Numbered from the stretch's first letter, positions 50,689 through 59,879 are shown. The stretch is DNA of 64,000 bases from Edaphobacter lichenicola (GCF_025264645.1 NZ_CP073696.1:5022001-5086000); one strand, 5' to 3'. Notes: a model not told the origin generated them from the letters alone. Program-made: numbers and translations.

Positions 50689-51723
50689 CTACGCCGGAAC
50701 CATCACCTCATCGACGGTCGCTTTATACTGTCCGGACACCACATCGACCATCGCCTGCACCAATATCTTAGAGTCATTCAAGCTCTCAGCACGCCACAGC
50801 TTAAGCCCCAACTGCCTCGCACTCTCGCGAAACGCAATGTCGATGTCGTACAGAATCTCAACGTGATCGCAGAGAAAACCGACCGGCTGCATCACCACTC
50901 CTACATGCCCTTCATCCTTGATCGCCTTTAGCGTATCCTCCACCGTCGGGCCGATCCAGGGACCGCCACTAATGCCCTGACTCTGGAACGCGAAGAACCA
51001 ATATTTCTCGAGAAATCCCACAGCAGCCATTCGCTCTGCAACCATCTGCGCTGTGCGTTTGGCCTCGACCGGATATGGGTCGGGCGAATCCTGTACCGGA
51101 GTTCCCGGTCTCGCACCTGCAACAGAAGCTTCCCCGGTCATAATCGTCCGGCACGGAACACTGTGAGCCGTGAACAGGACTGGCACGCGTTGTCCAGTTT
51201 CCGCGCAAGCCTCCGCCCAGACGGGCCGTAGCTTGTCCGCGAACGCTTCCGCCAGCACAGGGCTCTCCGCCCAGCCAGCGACGAACTCCACTTCGATTCC
51301 CGTTGCAGCCGACAGCACAGCCTTTCGATACAGCCCCACACTTGTCCGCGAGTTCTGCGGAGCCAGGCACACCGCCTTGATGTGCGTCACGCCGTCCTTC
51401 CGCATCTCGTCCACAACGTCCGCTATATATGGATGCCAGTTCCGCATTCCCACATACACCTTGCCAGCGCCCAGCGCCTGCTCCAACAGATAAGCCTGCG
51501 TCATCGTCCACTTTGTCAGCGGCGGAGCCTCCAACCCCGGAGTCTCCCGCAGTCCAATCAGTGCATAACGATGCTGAAGCTCCTTCACAACCTCATCTGG
51601 CAAGGCTCGGCCCCCAGTCACCTTGCTCAGATACTCGGCCATCTCCCCAAGCACATCGGGCGTTCCATGCGCGAGCAGGAGCACGGCACTCTTGCCTTTC
51701 ACCGAACTCCCCTCATCACTCAT
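50689..51723 (-). CDS. hemH: Ferrochelatase
   Basis: A 344-residue enzyme that inserts iron into protoporphyrin (or coproporphyrin). It opens K-S-A-V-L-L-L-A-H-G-T-P and has Y-V-G-M-R-N-W-H-P-Y-I, V-L-F-T-A-H-S-V-P (catalytic His), F-A-F-Q-S-Q-G and F-L-C-D-H-V-E-I-L-Y-D-I-D, the second metal-site Glu. The ATG at 51723 overlaps the hemE stop (ATGA). No coproheme decarboxylase (hemQ) gene is nearby, and with HemY present the classical protoporphyrin route is more likely. Confidence 0.94.
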   Translation of the reverse strand: MSDEGSSVKGKSAVLLLAHGTPDVLGEMAEYLSKVTGGRALPDEVVKELQHRYALIGLRETPGLEAPPLTKWTMTQAYLLEQALGAGKVYVGMRNWHPYIADVVDEMRKDGVTHIKAVCLAPQNSRTSVGLYRKAVLSAATGIEVEFVAGWAESPVLAEAFADKLRPVWAEACAETGQRVPVLFTAHSVPCRTIMTGEASVAGARPGTPVQDSPDPYPVEAKRTAQMVAERMAAVGFLEKYWFFAFQSQGISGGPWIGPTVEDTLKAIKDEGHVGVVMQPVGFLCDHVEILYDIDIAFRESARQLGLKLWRAESLNDSKILVQAMVDVVSGQYKATVDEVMVPA

Positions 51724-52829
51724 CGCGCACTTAACTCCTTCACCCACTCCACTACCCGAATCACATTGTCGACTGGTGTTCCCGGCACAATGCCATGGCC
51801 AAGATTGAAGATATGCCCCGGCCGGTCTGCTGCCGCAGCCAGAATCCCGCGCACCTGTTCCTTCAAGACTTCTTCATTTGCAAAAAGGGCAATTGGATCA
51901 AGATTCCCTTGCACGGCACATCCCGCGCCAATCGACTTCCAGCCCACTTCCAACGGCGTCCGCCAGTCGAGCCCGATCACATCCGCTTCCGTCTCGCTCA
52001 TTGCGGGAAGCAGGGAAGCGGTCTCCACGCCAAAGTAGATCACCGGCACGCCCATCGCCTTAATTCGCTGCACCAACTGGGTCGTCCATCCAAGACAGTA
52101 CTGCCTGTAGTCTCGAACGCTTAACTTTCCCACCCAGCTATCGAAGACTTGGATCACATCCGCGCCAGCCTCCACCTGCTGCTGCGCATAAGCAACCAGT
52201 ACTGTCACAATCTTCTCCATCAGCAGCGACCACGCAGCTCCATCCGAGTACATCATCTTCTTCGTCTCGATGTAGTTGCGATCTCCTCCGCCCTGCTTGC
52301 CGCCTTCGATCATGTACCCCGCAAGCGTCCACGGCGCGCCACAAAACCCGATGATCCCGAGCGCGTCCCCATCGGCTCGCGGCGCTGCAAAGTGTGCCGC
52401 AACCCTCTCTATCGCCCGCGCCACGTAGCCCAGCTCCTCGACGCGATCGGTCCTCAACGCCTGCACCTGCTCAAGCGACCTTACTGGTGTGTGTACCACC
52501 GGCCCCTCGCCTGCCACAAACTCGAAGTCCAATCCCATTGGCGTAAACGGCAGCAGCAGATCCGCAAAGATAATCGCAGCATCGACACCCAGCCGTTCGG
52601 CCGCTGTAATCGTCACCTCCGCTGCAATCTCCGGCGTGCGGCAGATCTCGAGCAGCGAATGGTGCTTCCGCACAGCCATATACTCCGGCATATAACGCCC
52701 TGCTTGACGCAAAAACCACACTGGCGTTCTGTCGACTGGACGACGCAGGCAAGCCTGCACAAAGCGGCTACCCCCGGTCACGACATCGACGGGCTTTCCT
52801 ACCGCACGTTCCACGATTGCATCACTCAA
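51720..52829 (-). CDS. hemE: Uroporphyrinogen decarboxylase
   Basis: A 369-residue enzyme that turns uroporphyrinogen III into coproporphyrinogen III. It has R-T-P-V-W-F-L-R-Q-A-G-R-Y-M-P-E-Y near the start, the catalytic Asp region I-I-F-A-D-L-L-L-P, G-F-C-G-A-P-W-T-L-A-G-Y and V-I-Q-V-F-D-S-W-V-G. The start is TTG at 52829 with GAGG 9 bases upstream; a GTG at 52814 is the alternative. It leads the heme group hemE-hemH-hemY. Confidence 0.96.
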   Translation of the reverse strand: MSDAIVERAVGKPVDVVTGGSRFVQACLRRPVDRTPVWFLRQAGRYMPEYMAVRKHHSLLEICRTPEIAAEVTITAAERLGVDAAIIFADLLLPFTPMGLDFEFVAGEGPVVHTPVRSLEQVQALRTDRVEELGYVARAIERVAAHFAAPRADGDALGIIGFCGAPWTLAGYMIEGGKQGGGDRNYIETKKMMYSDGAAWSLLMEKIVTVLVAYAQQQVEAGADVIQVFDSWVGKLSVRDYRQYCLGWTTQLVQRIKAMGVPVIYFGVETASLLPAMSETEADVIGLDWRTPLEVGWKSIGAGCAVQGNLDPIALFANEEVLKEQVRGILAAAADRPGHIFNLGHGIVPGTPVDNVIRVVEWVKELSAR

Positions 52830-52961
52830 AAGGCTTGTCCTCTATAACCCTTTAAGCCTAGCACCCGCAGACAGCCATCGGCATCACGACATGCGGTGCC
52901 TTTTGGCAATGCACCTGAAATACGAAAATTTTTATGCCGAGTACCGCACAAAAGCGTCCGT

Positions 52962-53207
52962 TCAGGATTCCAGCCGGAACGTAAACTCTTCAATGACAGG
53001 GTTTGTCAGCACCTCACGCGCAATCCGTTCTACTTCGGCCTGCACGGCGTTCTGTTCCAATCCATCTTCCAGGGTCAGCAGGAAGTACTTTCCCTGCCGC
53101 ACATCGGCAACGCCGCGATATTCCATTCGCCGCAATGCATCTGCAACCGTCTGCCCCTGGGCATCCAGCACCGTTCGTTTTAGCGTGACATAGACATGAG
53201 CCTTCAT
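52962..53207 (-). CDS. purS: PurS subunit of phosphoribosylformylglycinamidine synthase
   Basis: An 81-residue protein that starts M-K-A-H-V-Y-V-T-L-K-R-T-V-L-D-A-Q-G and ends N-P-V-I-E-E-F-T-F-R-L-E-S, the full-length PurS pattern. PurS bridges PurL and PurQ in the fourth step of purine synthesis. Neither partner is next to it. A TATAAT sits only 8 bases before the ATG with no Shine-Dalgarno site, so the message is probably leaderless. Confidence 0.93.
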   Translation of the reverse strand: MKAHVYVTLKRTVLDAQGQTVADALRRMEYRGVADVRQGKYFLLTLEDGLEQNAVQAEVERIAREVLTNPVIEEFTFRLES

Positions 53208-53215
53208 CTTGTCTG

Positions 53216-53221
53216 ATTATA
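53216..53221 (-). promoter_or_regulatory. -10 box of purS
   Basis: A consensus TATAAT on the minus strand ends 8 bases before the purS ATG. TTGAGG lies 19 bases further upstream, a long spacing. The implied transcription start is within one or two bases of the ATG. Confidence 0.6.
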
Positions 53222-53344
53222 GACATGGTGCAGCTTTTGCCCTCAATCGAGGTCACGATCCTCCACCAGGAAAGCTCGGCCGTTTGCAACAACACGCCAG
53301 CAGCGCCTAAATTTCTATCGGACAAGAGAAGAGACACCAGCTTT

Positions 53345-53902
53345 ATGACGAACTACCTTGAACTTCCCGTAGGGCCAAACAGCCCCGAGGTCATCAACGC
53401 AGTCATCGAGATCCCCTACGAGGGTGTCAACAAATACGAATACGACAAAGAGCTCCACGTCTTCCGTCTCGACCGCAACCTCTACTCCCCCGTCCACTAC
53501 CCTGGCGACTACGGCTTCATTCCCAGCACTCTCGGCGACGATGGCGACCCCCTCGACTGCCTCGTTCTCGTCGACACCCCCAGCTTCTCCGGTTGCGTCA
53601 TGCAGGTTCGCCCCATCGGTGTCCTCGAGATGCTCGACCAGGGCCTCGGCGACGAGAAGGTGCTCTGCGTCGGCCAGGACAACCCCCGCTACAAAGACGT
53701 CTGGAACTTCTCCGAGATCTACCCCCACATGCTCAAGGAGATCACCCACTTCTTCTCCATCTACAAAGACCTCGAAGGCAAGCGTGTCGAAGTCAAAGGC
53801 TGGCGCGACGCCTCATTCGCTCGCAACAAGGTACTCGAAGCCCAGCAGCGCTTCATCGACAACAAGACCAACCCGATCCCCAAGCCTGTCCCAAAGAAGT
53901 AG
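53345..53902 (+). CDS. ppa: Inorganic pyrophosphatase, soluble family I
   Basis: A 185-residue enzyme that hydrolyses pyrophosphate from biosynthesis. It has I-E-I-P-Y-E-G-V-N-K-Y-E-Y-D near the start, Y-P-G-D-Y-G-F-I-P and the metal-site signature D-G-D-P-L-D-C-L-V-L-V-D, then Y-K-D-V...E-I-T-H-F-F and K-G-W-R-D. The ATG at 53345 is used; the open frame upstream to 53225 has no homology. Length fits the family (about 175-185). It diverges from purS. Confidence 0.96.
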   Translation: MTNYLELPVGPNSPEVINAVIEIPYEGVNKYEYDKELHVFRLDRNLYSPVHYPGDYGFIPSTLGDDGDPLDCLVLVDTPSFSGCVMQVRPIGVLEMLDQGLGDEKVLCVGQDNPRYKDVWNFSEIYPHMLKEITHFFSIYKDLEGKRVEVKGWRDASFARNKVLEAQQRFIDNKTNPIPKPVPKK

Positions 53903-53913
53903 TCACGCTGCGA

Positions 53914-53934
53914 ATCAAATCAAATCAAATCAAA
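53914..53934. repeat. Pentanucleotide tandem repeat (AATCA)n
   Basis: About four tandem copies of AATCA lie between the ppa stop and the permease stop. The permease stop codon (complement of 53930-53932) is inside the repeat, so a change in copy number would alter its last codons. Confidence 0.7.
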
Positions 53935-55300
53935 CAGAAGGGGTCGCCCCAGAGGCGGCCCTTTTCATCGCCTTCGCCACCAGATAAACCACCGGCCCCA
54001 CCGCTGCCACGATCCCCGCAAACTCCAACGCCGGCAACCCAGCCACTCTCTCCCCTCGCGCTGCCCACAGCGCAAACGCAATCAACGCCGCCGGTCCCAA
54101 ACCCATCGCCACCGCGCCCAACAGCCCACCTGGCACCCTAAACGGCCTCACCAACCCCGGCTCCTTCACCCGTAGCACAACCAGCGCCACAAACTCCAGC
54201 AGCAACGCTCCTCCATACAACACCAGGTCAATCGAGATCAGTCGCTCAAACGACAACCTCAGCGCCAGCGCCCACCCCACCGTACACACCGCCAGACTCA
54301 CCCACGGAACCCCCCAGCGATTCCTCCTCTCCATCACAGCAGGCAGAAATCCATCCTCCGCCATCGCATACGGCACCCTCGTATAGCTCATCATCAGCGC
54401 GTTGAACATCCCCGCTCCATTGAGCATTCCACCCAGCACCACGCACAGCTCCAGCCACGGCCCCACCAACTCCTTCGCCGCATCCGCCCACGCTCCCGTC
54501 GAAAACCGCGCCGCCGGAATCCCCGCCAGCCCCACCGCCGCCAGTGGTAGTACATACGTCAGCGCCACCAGTCCCGTCGCCGCCAACATCCCCCTCGGAT
54601 AATTCCTCTGCGGCTCCTCCACCTCCTGCGCCACCGTAGAAGCGTTATCCCACCCCATGTAGTTCCACAGCGTCACCGACACCGCCCCCGCAAAGTCCCT
54701 CCCCGCCACCGGAGCCTCAAAGAAAGAAGCTCCCCCATGGCCACCCAGAACAAGGCTCTTCCACAACCCCACCGCCGTCAGCACCACAAACGGCGACAGC
54801 AGCACACAAAACAGCCCCACCGACCCCTCACCAACCGCCCGCGCACCCCGCAAATTCCACGCCGCACAAACCAACACCACCGCCAGCGCCCACCCCGTCC
54901 CGCGATACCCCGCCGTCCACGCCGGTTCAATCCGCCCCAGATACAGCACAAAGATCGTCGGATAGATCGCCATATCGAACACGCTCGCCGCCAGGCTCAG
55001 CCAAGCCTCCTGAAACCCCCAGAACTCCCCCATCGCCCGCCGCACCCAGCGATAGTACCCACCCTCCTCCGGCACCGCCGCCGCCAGCTCCCCCACCATC
55101 AAACTCGTCGGCAGACTCCACACCACTGGCACCACCAAAAACAGCACCAGCGCCCAGCCATATCCCGCCATGCCGATGATGTCTTCCAGCCCATACGGCC
55201 CACCCGACACCATAAAATACGTCGCCGCAACCAGCGGCAACAACCGCATCTTTCCCCCGCCCACCCTCGCTCCTCCCAAACCCACCTGCCCCAGCGCCAT
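53930..55300 (-). CDS. APC-family amino acid permease
   Basis: A 456-residue transporter with about 12 membrane helices. The first helix region has Y-F-M-V-S-G-G-P-Y-G-L-E-D-I-I-G-M-A-G-Y, where APC proteins bind the backbone of the amino acid, and the sixth helix region has L-W-N-Y-M-G-W-D-N-A-S-T-V-A-Q-E-V-E. Its closest style is the AGT/PuuP-like subgroup. The ATG at 55300 is used; an internal Met at residue 18 is possible. Substrate not known. Confidence 0.85.
   Translation of the reverse strand: MALGQVGLGGARVGGGKMRLLPLVAATYFMVSGGPYGLEDIIGMAGYGWALVLFLVVPVVWSLPTSLMVGELAAAVPEEGGYYRWVRRAMGEFWGFQEAWLSLAASVFDMAIYPTIFVLYLGRIEPAWTAGYRGTGWALAVVLVCAAWNLRGARAVGEGSVGLFCVLLSPFVVLTAVGLWKSLVLGGHGGASFFEAPVAGRDFAGAVSVTLWNYMGWDNASTVAQEVEEPQRNYPRGMLAATGLVALTYVLPLAAVGLAGIPAARFSTGAWADAAKELVGPWLELCVVLGGMLNGAGMFNALMMSYTRVPYAMAEDGFLPAVMERRNRWGVPWVSLAVCTVGWALALRLSFERLISIDLVLYGGALLLEFVALVVLRVKEPGLVRPFRVPGGLLGAVAMGLGPAALIAFALWAARGERVAGLPALEFAGIVAAVGPVVYLVAKAMKRAASGATPSV
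53938..53965 (+). terminator. Intrinsic terminator of ppa
   Basis: AAGGG-(G)-TCGCC (53938-53948) pairs with GGCGG-CCCTT (53954-53963), a 10-bp stem with one bulged G and a CCAGA loop, followed by TT. It begins 36 bases after the ppa stop and lies within the 3' end of the permease gene on the other strand. Confidence 0.65.
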
Positions 55301-55319
55301 TCAGTCTTTATACCGTCAT

Positions 55320-55440
55320 CCCGCCCCACCGCGAAGTATCCGCCGCGTCGTCTGTTCTTTGTTGTCATCCCGTAGGGATCTGTTGTTGTCGTTGCTCGTC
55401 TTCTTGGTGTCATCCCCGAACGGGATCTCCGTTCGCCGTA
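55320..55440. repeat. Tandem hairpin repeats of the GTCATCC..GGGATCT type
   Basis: Two clear units are TGTCATCCCGTAGGGATCTG (55363-55382) and TGTCATCCCCGAACGGGATC (55409-55428), each a small hairpin ATCCC/GGGAT. They lie between the permease start and tRNA-Ser. They match in style the copies at 16738 and 22486. Confidence 0.6.
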
Positions 55441-55508
55441 TTGTCCTTCCCAAGGAAGATCCACCATCGCATTTTGCAGAACTTTGTCTTCCGCACCCAC
55501 CCTCAAGC

Positions 55509-55514
55509 TATAAT
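55509..55514 (+). promoter_or_regulatory. -10 box of tRNA-Ser
   Basis: A consensus TATAAT 45 bases before the tRNA 5' end. A TTGTCT lies 19 bases upstream, a loose -35 match. Confidence 0.5.
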
Positions 55515-55559
55515 TGCCAAAGCCGAGCATGACACCCTCATGCTCACCGCAACACAGAC

Positions 55560-55651
55560 GGAGAGTTGGCCGAGTGGCTGAAGGCGGCGGTTTGCTAAAC
55601 CGTTATAGGGCGAAAGCTCTATCGGGGGTTCGAATCCCCCATTCTCCGCCA
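55560..55651 (+). tRNA. tRNA-Ser (anticodon GCT)
   Basis: A 92-base tRNA with a long variable arm (TATAGGGCGAAAGCTCTATC), as expected for serine. Acceptor GGAGAGT / ATTCTCC, anticodon loop TTGCTAA with GCT, T arm GGGGGTTCGAATCCCCC, encoded CCA. It reads AGC/AGU codons. A decayed integrase lies behind it. Confidence 0.96.
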
Positions 55652-55693
55652 TAGCTAGTTCTAGGACATCCAGAGACATCTGTGTAAACGTTC

Positions 55694-55726
55694 AATCCCC
55701 TGCAAATGCTGGGGATTTATTCTTTT
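55694..55726 (+). terminator. Terminator behind tRNA-Ser
   Basis: AATCCCC (55694-55700) and GGGGATT (55711-55717) form a 7-bp stem with loop TGCAAATGCT, followed by TATTCTTTT. It ends the tRNA-Ser transcript. Confidence 0.75.
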
Positions 55727-55828
55727 AACGCCCTATAGCGCCTTATAGAAGCCAAGTTGCGTGGGGTATTAAGGGGGATCGTGGTTTTCGAAGTGGGGAC
55801 TTTCTGAAAGTACGCTATGGAGCGAGTT

Positions 55829-56257
55829 ATGGCACTGACAGATACGGAGATTAAGAAAGCGAAGGCGAGAGAAACCCTACTGAATGAGCGATAGCGACGG
55901 TCTGCACCTCTCGCTTACACCCGCTGGACGCAAGCTCTGGAGTTGGGCGTAATTCTTTGAGGCCAAGGAAAAAGCTAATGGCGTTTTTGGAAATATCCGG
56001 ATGTTTCGCTAACACTGGCTAGGGAACGCCATAGTAAGGCCTCGAAGATTGCAGAACAAGTCGCGAGCGAGCACTCTTTTGGGGGTGTTGCCGTTAGATG
56101 GCAAGAAAACTGGCAGGATGGGACGAGTCCACGGCATGTGGATTCGACCTGCGGGTGCCTCAGTTCCAACATCCTGGCCACTTAAGCGCGCTCCAAATCG
56201 CTGAGATCCTGGCCCCCCGATGTCGTCGCTATGGTTAGAGTCATCGAGGCTAGAGGG
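55829..56257 (+). pseudogene. Decayed P4-type tyrosine integrase
   Basis: The start is intact: M-A-L-T-D-T-E-I-K-K-A-K-A-R-E, the arm-binding opening of P4-family integrases. One base later the frame shifts and the homology continues S-D-S-D-G-L-H-L-S-L-T-P-A-G-R-K-L-W-S-W, then F-F-E-A-K-E-K and N-I-R-M-F, broken by three stops. In the same relative order follow S-F-G-G-V-A-V-R-W-Q-E-N-W-Q-D-G-T-S-P-R and V-V-A-M-V-R-V-I-E-A-R-G, the core-binding domain. The catalytic domain is gone. The piece stops before the sensor kinase gene. Its place 178 bases behind tRNA-Ser is the normal position of such an integrase. Confidence 0.82.
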
Positions 56258-56389
56258 CAATCGCAACACTTGCGATTATGGTATCAATTCTGTGAGCTGC
56301 CTCAGATGTGCTCTGTGCCGTAGTTGATTCGACGGAAGCCGCTCGCTTTGTTCCTATCCTATGGATAACCCCGGAACCGAGGAACGTTC

Positions 56390-59300
56390 ATGAGAGTCAA
56401 CGAAAGGCCATATCGGAAGAGATCGATCATCCTTTCGCGCTTAGTTAGACTGTGGTTTTGTTTGGTGGGATGCACTCTTGGCCTGGCCGCTGAATCGATT
56501 CAACAGATCTCTCAATACGCACACACGGCTTGGCGCATTCAGGATGGATCGTTTAGTGGGACTCCACATACGATTACCCAGACGGTCGATGGATATCTCT
56601 GGATTGGAACCGACACAAGATTAATTCGCTTCGATGGAGCGCACTTCAATCTCCAAACTGCACCTGATGGCGCGCCCCTCTACAGTCCCAGCGTCTACTC
56701 TCTCTTAGGCGCCCGGGACGGGTCTCTCTGGATCGGAAATGGAATCAGCATTGCCCACATGCAGAAAGGAGTTGTCACTAATTACAACGAACCTCTTGGA
56801 CGAGTGAAGACAATCCTTGAAGATCAGTCGGGAAAGATATGGCTCACTCGCTCGGGAGTTCGCGTCAGCGTTGTGGATCAGCCACTTTGCAGCGTCACAG
56901 AGAACCAGGCCAGCTGTTATAAAAAGATTGGAACGGTTTCTCTTCCTCTGGGTGCGCCGCTAGCAACCAATAGCCAAGGCCAACTTTGGTTCGGGACCGC
57001 CAGTGGGCTCTGCCAATTATCGCGAAGTTCTTGTATTCAGCTCCCTGCCAGTCCGGCCGCGAAGGATGGCTTTGAATTTGGCCGGGCGTTCGCAGTTGGA
57101 CGCGATGGGTCAGTGTGGGCGGCGATCTATCGATCAGGAGTTAGCCAAGGTCTTTGGCAGTATCGTCAGGGCAACTGGCGGAAGGTAAGCCTACCCGGAC
57201 GGGATGGGGCCACGATAGATCCCACAACATTTTTGATTGATCAAAAGAACGGACTTTGGGTAGGAACCGTCAGCCATGGAATCTATCATATTTCCGAAGA
57301 TACGATTGACCACTATGGAGCCTCGGATGGGCTGTCGAGCGACTCCGTCGAAAGTCTCTTTCAGGATAGGGAGCACAGTCTTTGGGTGGCGACTTCAAGC
57401 GGCATTGACCGCTTTCGTGAGCTGCCGGTCACAAACTTCTCGGTACGCCAAGGTTTGAGCGCTGACCATGTCAAGTCTGTTCTTGCTTCGCGCGACGGTA
57501 CCGTATGGATCGGAGATGAAGGTGCCCTGAACTACCTTCACAACGGCCGCTTCGGTGCTATCCGAATGCAGGATGGTCTGCCGGGGCACAACGTAACGTC
57601 ACTTCTTGAGGATCATATGGGGCGCCTCTGGGTTGGCGTCGATGACAAGCTTACAGTCTACGACCGTGGCCTATTTACAACGGTGAATAAGAAGGACGGC
57701 CATCCCCTGGGGATTGTTCTAGGGATGGCTGAGGACCTCGATCAAAGCCTGTGGGTCGAGGTTGCGGAAGAGCACGATCACCTGATTCACATCCGTGACC
57801 GAAAGGTCAGCGAGACCGTTCCTTCGCCGAGAGCCTTCGGGCTGTTGGCTGACCCCGGTGGCGGTGTTCTGTTAGGGCTCGCAAGTGGGCTGTCGAGATA
57901 CCGCAATGGACATCTCGAGACGATAAGTATTTCCGACGACATCATCCCACGACCTTCCGCCAGCCCGGAGTTCGTGAAAAACATAGAAGTTCGGAGTCTT
58001 ATCAGCGATCCCGAAGGCACGGTGTGGGGTGCAACAAGATACGGCCTTCTTGGCATGAGAGACGGAAAAGTAAAATTATTGACCTCGCAGAATGGCCTTC
58101 CTTGCGACTCTCTGTCTACTCTCATAAGAGACAAGCAGGGAGCTCTATGGCTTTATGCCAAATGTGCCCTCTTATCCATCTCACACGAAGAGCTTGAGAG
58201 GTGGTGGCAACAGCCCAAGGTTAAAGTCAAACTACGAACCTTTGACATCTCAGATGGAGCGCTTCCGGGATTGACATCATTTCGTCCGGGCAGCTCCATG
58301 TCGAGGGATGGTCGTCTGTGGTTCGCAAATGAATCGATTCTGCAAATGATCGATCCTGCCCACATCGAGATAAATAGTGTTGTCCCGCCTGTTCTTGTTG
58401 AAGGGGTCGTCGCAGACCAGAAGACGTACATGCCCATCAACAATCTCCGCCTCAAGCCTCTGACACGTGATGTGGAGATCGATTACGCTGCCTTGAGCTT
58501 AGCAGCGCCTCAGAAGATGCAATTTAAGTACAAGCTCGAAGGACACGACAGGGACTGGCAGGAGCCAATTGACCGACGAGCTGCCTTCTACACTGATCTT
58601 GCTCCCAGACAATATCGCTTCCGCGTCCTTGCAAGCAACAACGACGGAATTTGGAATGAAGAAGGAGCCACCCTCAACTTTTCCATCGCACCAATGTTCT
58701 ACCAAACAGTATGGTTTGGAACAGCATGCGCAATTGGAATTTTGCTGACGCTCTGGCTGTTGTACATATTGCGCGTCCGCCAATTGAGTGACCGCATACG
58801 GGAACGTATCTCGGAGCGGATGACGGAAAGAGAGCGGATCGCAAGAGATCTCCACGACACCTTCCTGCAAGGTATCTATGCGCTTGTCATGCGCTTTCAG
58901 ACGGCGGCAGACCAACTGCGAAGCGATGAACCCGCCCGTCAGATGCTCGAAGAAGCACTCGCCCAGTCTGATCAAGTCCTGAGCGAGGGACGAGAGATCG
59001 TGCTAGGGCTTCGGGCGGGCGCAACAGATACGACAAATCTCTCCAATTCGCTTTCCATCGCAGGAGAAGAGCTTCTAAAGTTCCATCCCGCGCACTTCCG
59101 CGTCGTCGAAAAGGGGGAACCAAGAGAATTGAATCCTCTTGTAAGAAACGAGCTATATAGGATCGGCAAGGAGGCACTGAACAATGCTTTCCGCCATGCC
59201 AACGCAGCGGAGATTGAGGTAGAGATAACCTACGAATCAGCTCAATTGAGAGTACGGTTCCGCGACGACGGTCAGGGAATCGATCCGGCAATTCTCGTCA

Positions 59301-59503
59301 ATGGGCGCCGCGGTGGACATTGGGGGCTTCCCGGGATGCATGAACGTGCGACTCGAATCTCGGCTCATCTGGATATATGGAGCAAGCCCGGTGCCGGCAC
59401 CGAAGTAGACTTGCTTATTCCAGCGGCCGTTGCATATCGCTCTAAGATCGGGCCTACTTGGTTTCCTTGGTTCCGCGCCTCTTCGAAACACACGGATATA
59501 TAA
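56390..59503 (+). CDS. Two-component sensor histidine kinase with periplasmic propeller (reg_prop/Y_Y_Y type)
   Basis: A 1037-residue sensor. After a signal or anchor segment (about 12-33) come two seven-bladed beta-propellers made of repeats such as D-G-Y-L-W-I-G-T, D-G-S-L-W-I-G-N and N-G-L-W-V-G-T (about 50-640), a Y_Y_Y domain (about 690-760, M-Q-F-K-Y-K-L-E-G-H-D), one membrane helix (about 772-795) and a HisKA_3 kinase. The phosphoacceptor is in R-I-A-R-D-L-H-D-T-F-L-Q-G, and the ATPase has R-I-G-K-E-A-L-N-N-A-F-R-H-A-N and D-D-G-Q-G-I-D. Such sensors often respond to polysaccharides. The usual LuxR-type partner is not found next to it. GAGGAAC precedes the ATG. Confidence 0.93.
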   Translation: MRVNERPYRKRSIILSRLVRLWFCLVGCTLGLAAESIQQISQYAHTAWRIQDGSFSGTPHTITQTVDGYLWIGTDTRLIRFDGAHFNLQTAPDGAPLYSPSVYSLLGARDGSLWIGNGISIAHMQKGVVTNYNEPLGRVKTILEDQSGKIWLTRSGVRVSVVDQPLCSVTENQASCYKKIGTVSLPLGAPLATNSQGQLWFGTASGLCQLSRSSCIQLPASPAAKDGFEFGRAFAVGRDGSVWAAIYRSGVSQGLWQYRQGNWRKVSLPGRDGATIDPTTFLIDQKNGLWVGTVSHGIYHISEDTIDHYGASDGLSSDSVESLFQDREHSLWVATSSGIDRFRELPVTNFSVRQGLSADHVKSVLASRDGTVWIGDEGALNYLHNGRFGAIRMQDGLPGHNVTSLLEDHMGRLWVGVDDKLTVYDRGLFTTVNKKDGHPLGIVLGMAEDLDQSLWVEVAEEHDHLIHIRDRKVSETVPSPRAFGLLADPGGGVLLGLASGLSRYRNGHLETISISDDIIPRPSASPEFVKNIEVRSLISDPEGTVWGATRYGLLGMRDGKVKLLTSQNGLPCDSLSTLIRDKQGALWLYAKCALLSISHEELERWWQQPKVKVKLRTFDISDGALPGLTSFRPGSSMSRDGRLWFANESILQMIDPAHIEINSVVPPVLVEGVVADQKTYMPINNLRLKPLTRDVEIDYAALSLAAPQKMQFKYKLEGHDRDWQEPIDRRAAFYTDLAPRQYRFRVLASNNDGIWNEEGATLNFSIAPMFYQTVWFGTACAIGILLTLWLLYILRVRQLSDRIRERISERMTERERIARDLHDTFLQGIYALVMRFQTAADQLRSDEPARQMLEEALAQSDQVLSEGREIVLGLRAGATDTTNLSNSLSIAGEELLKFHPAHFRVVEKGEPRELNPLVRNELYRIGKEALNNAFRHANAAEIEVEITYESAQLRVRFRDDGQGIDPAILVNGRRGGHWGLPGMHERATRISAHLDIWSKPGAGTEVDLLIPAAVAYRSKIGPTWFPWFRASSKHTDI

Positions 59504-59879
59504 ATCTGTGGCTGGAGGCCTCCCAGTGGCTTAGGAACTGGATGAAGTGGTGCTGTTCACGAATAATCCGCGTGTTCTAACGCGGGTTGGTTCGCTTCTG
59601 ATCAATCAGAGCAGGTTGATACGGCGACGTTGTATCTAACATTCCTCAAACGTATCCGAAAGGATCATTTGCTGGCGACACTGCCGGCGGTGCGCTTGGT
59701 CGGTGTTTGCTTGAATGCTGCACCATCCAGGTCTCAGTTCATTTGTTCTCAAAAATCGAATCTCTACGAGAAGAGCGTTCGAACTAATTCGCTGGCGCGG
59801 AGATCATGTTGCTTTGATGGTTTGGACAGCGGGTGGGTCACAACGAAGATTCCGCTAGGACCCATCTCTCCAGGTGATG
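59504..59879. other. 376-base region behind the sensor kinase without a convincing gene
   Basis: Both strands were read. A short plus-strand frame from 59630 runs into the end of the SDR gene and has no domain. A CCGCGT/ACGCGG hairpin lies at 59568-59585. No response-regulator piece was recognised. Confidence 0.45.
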
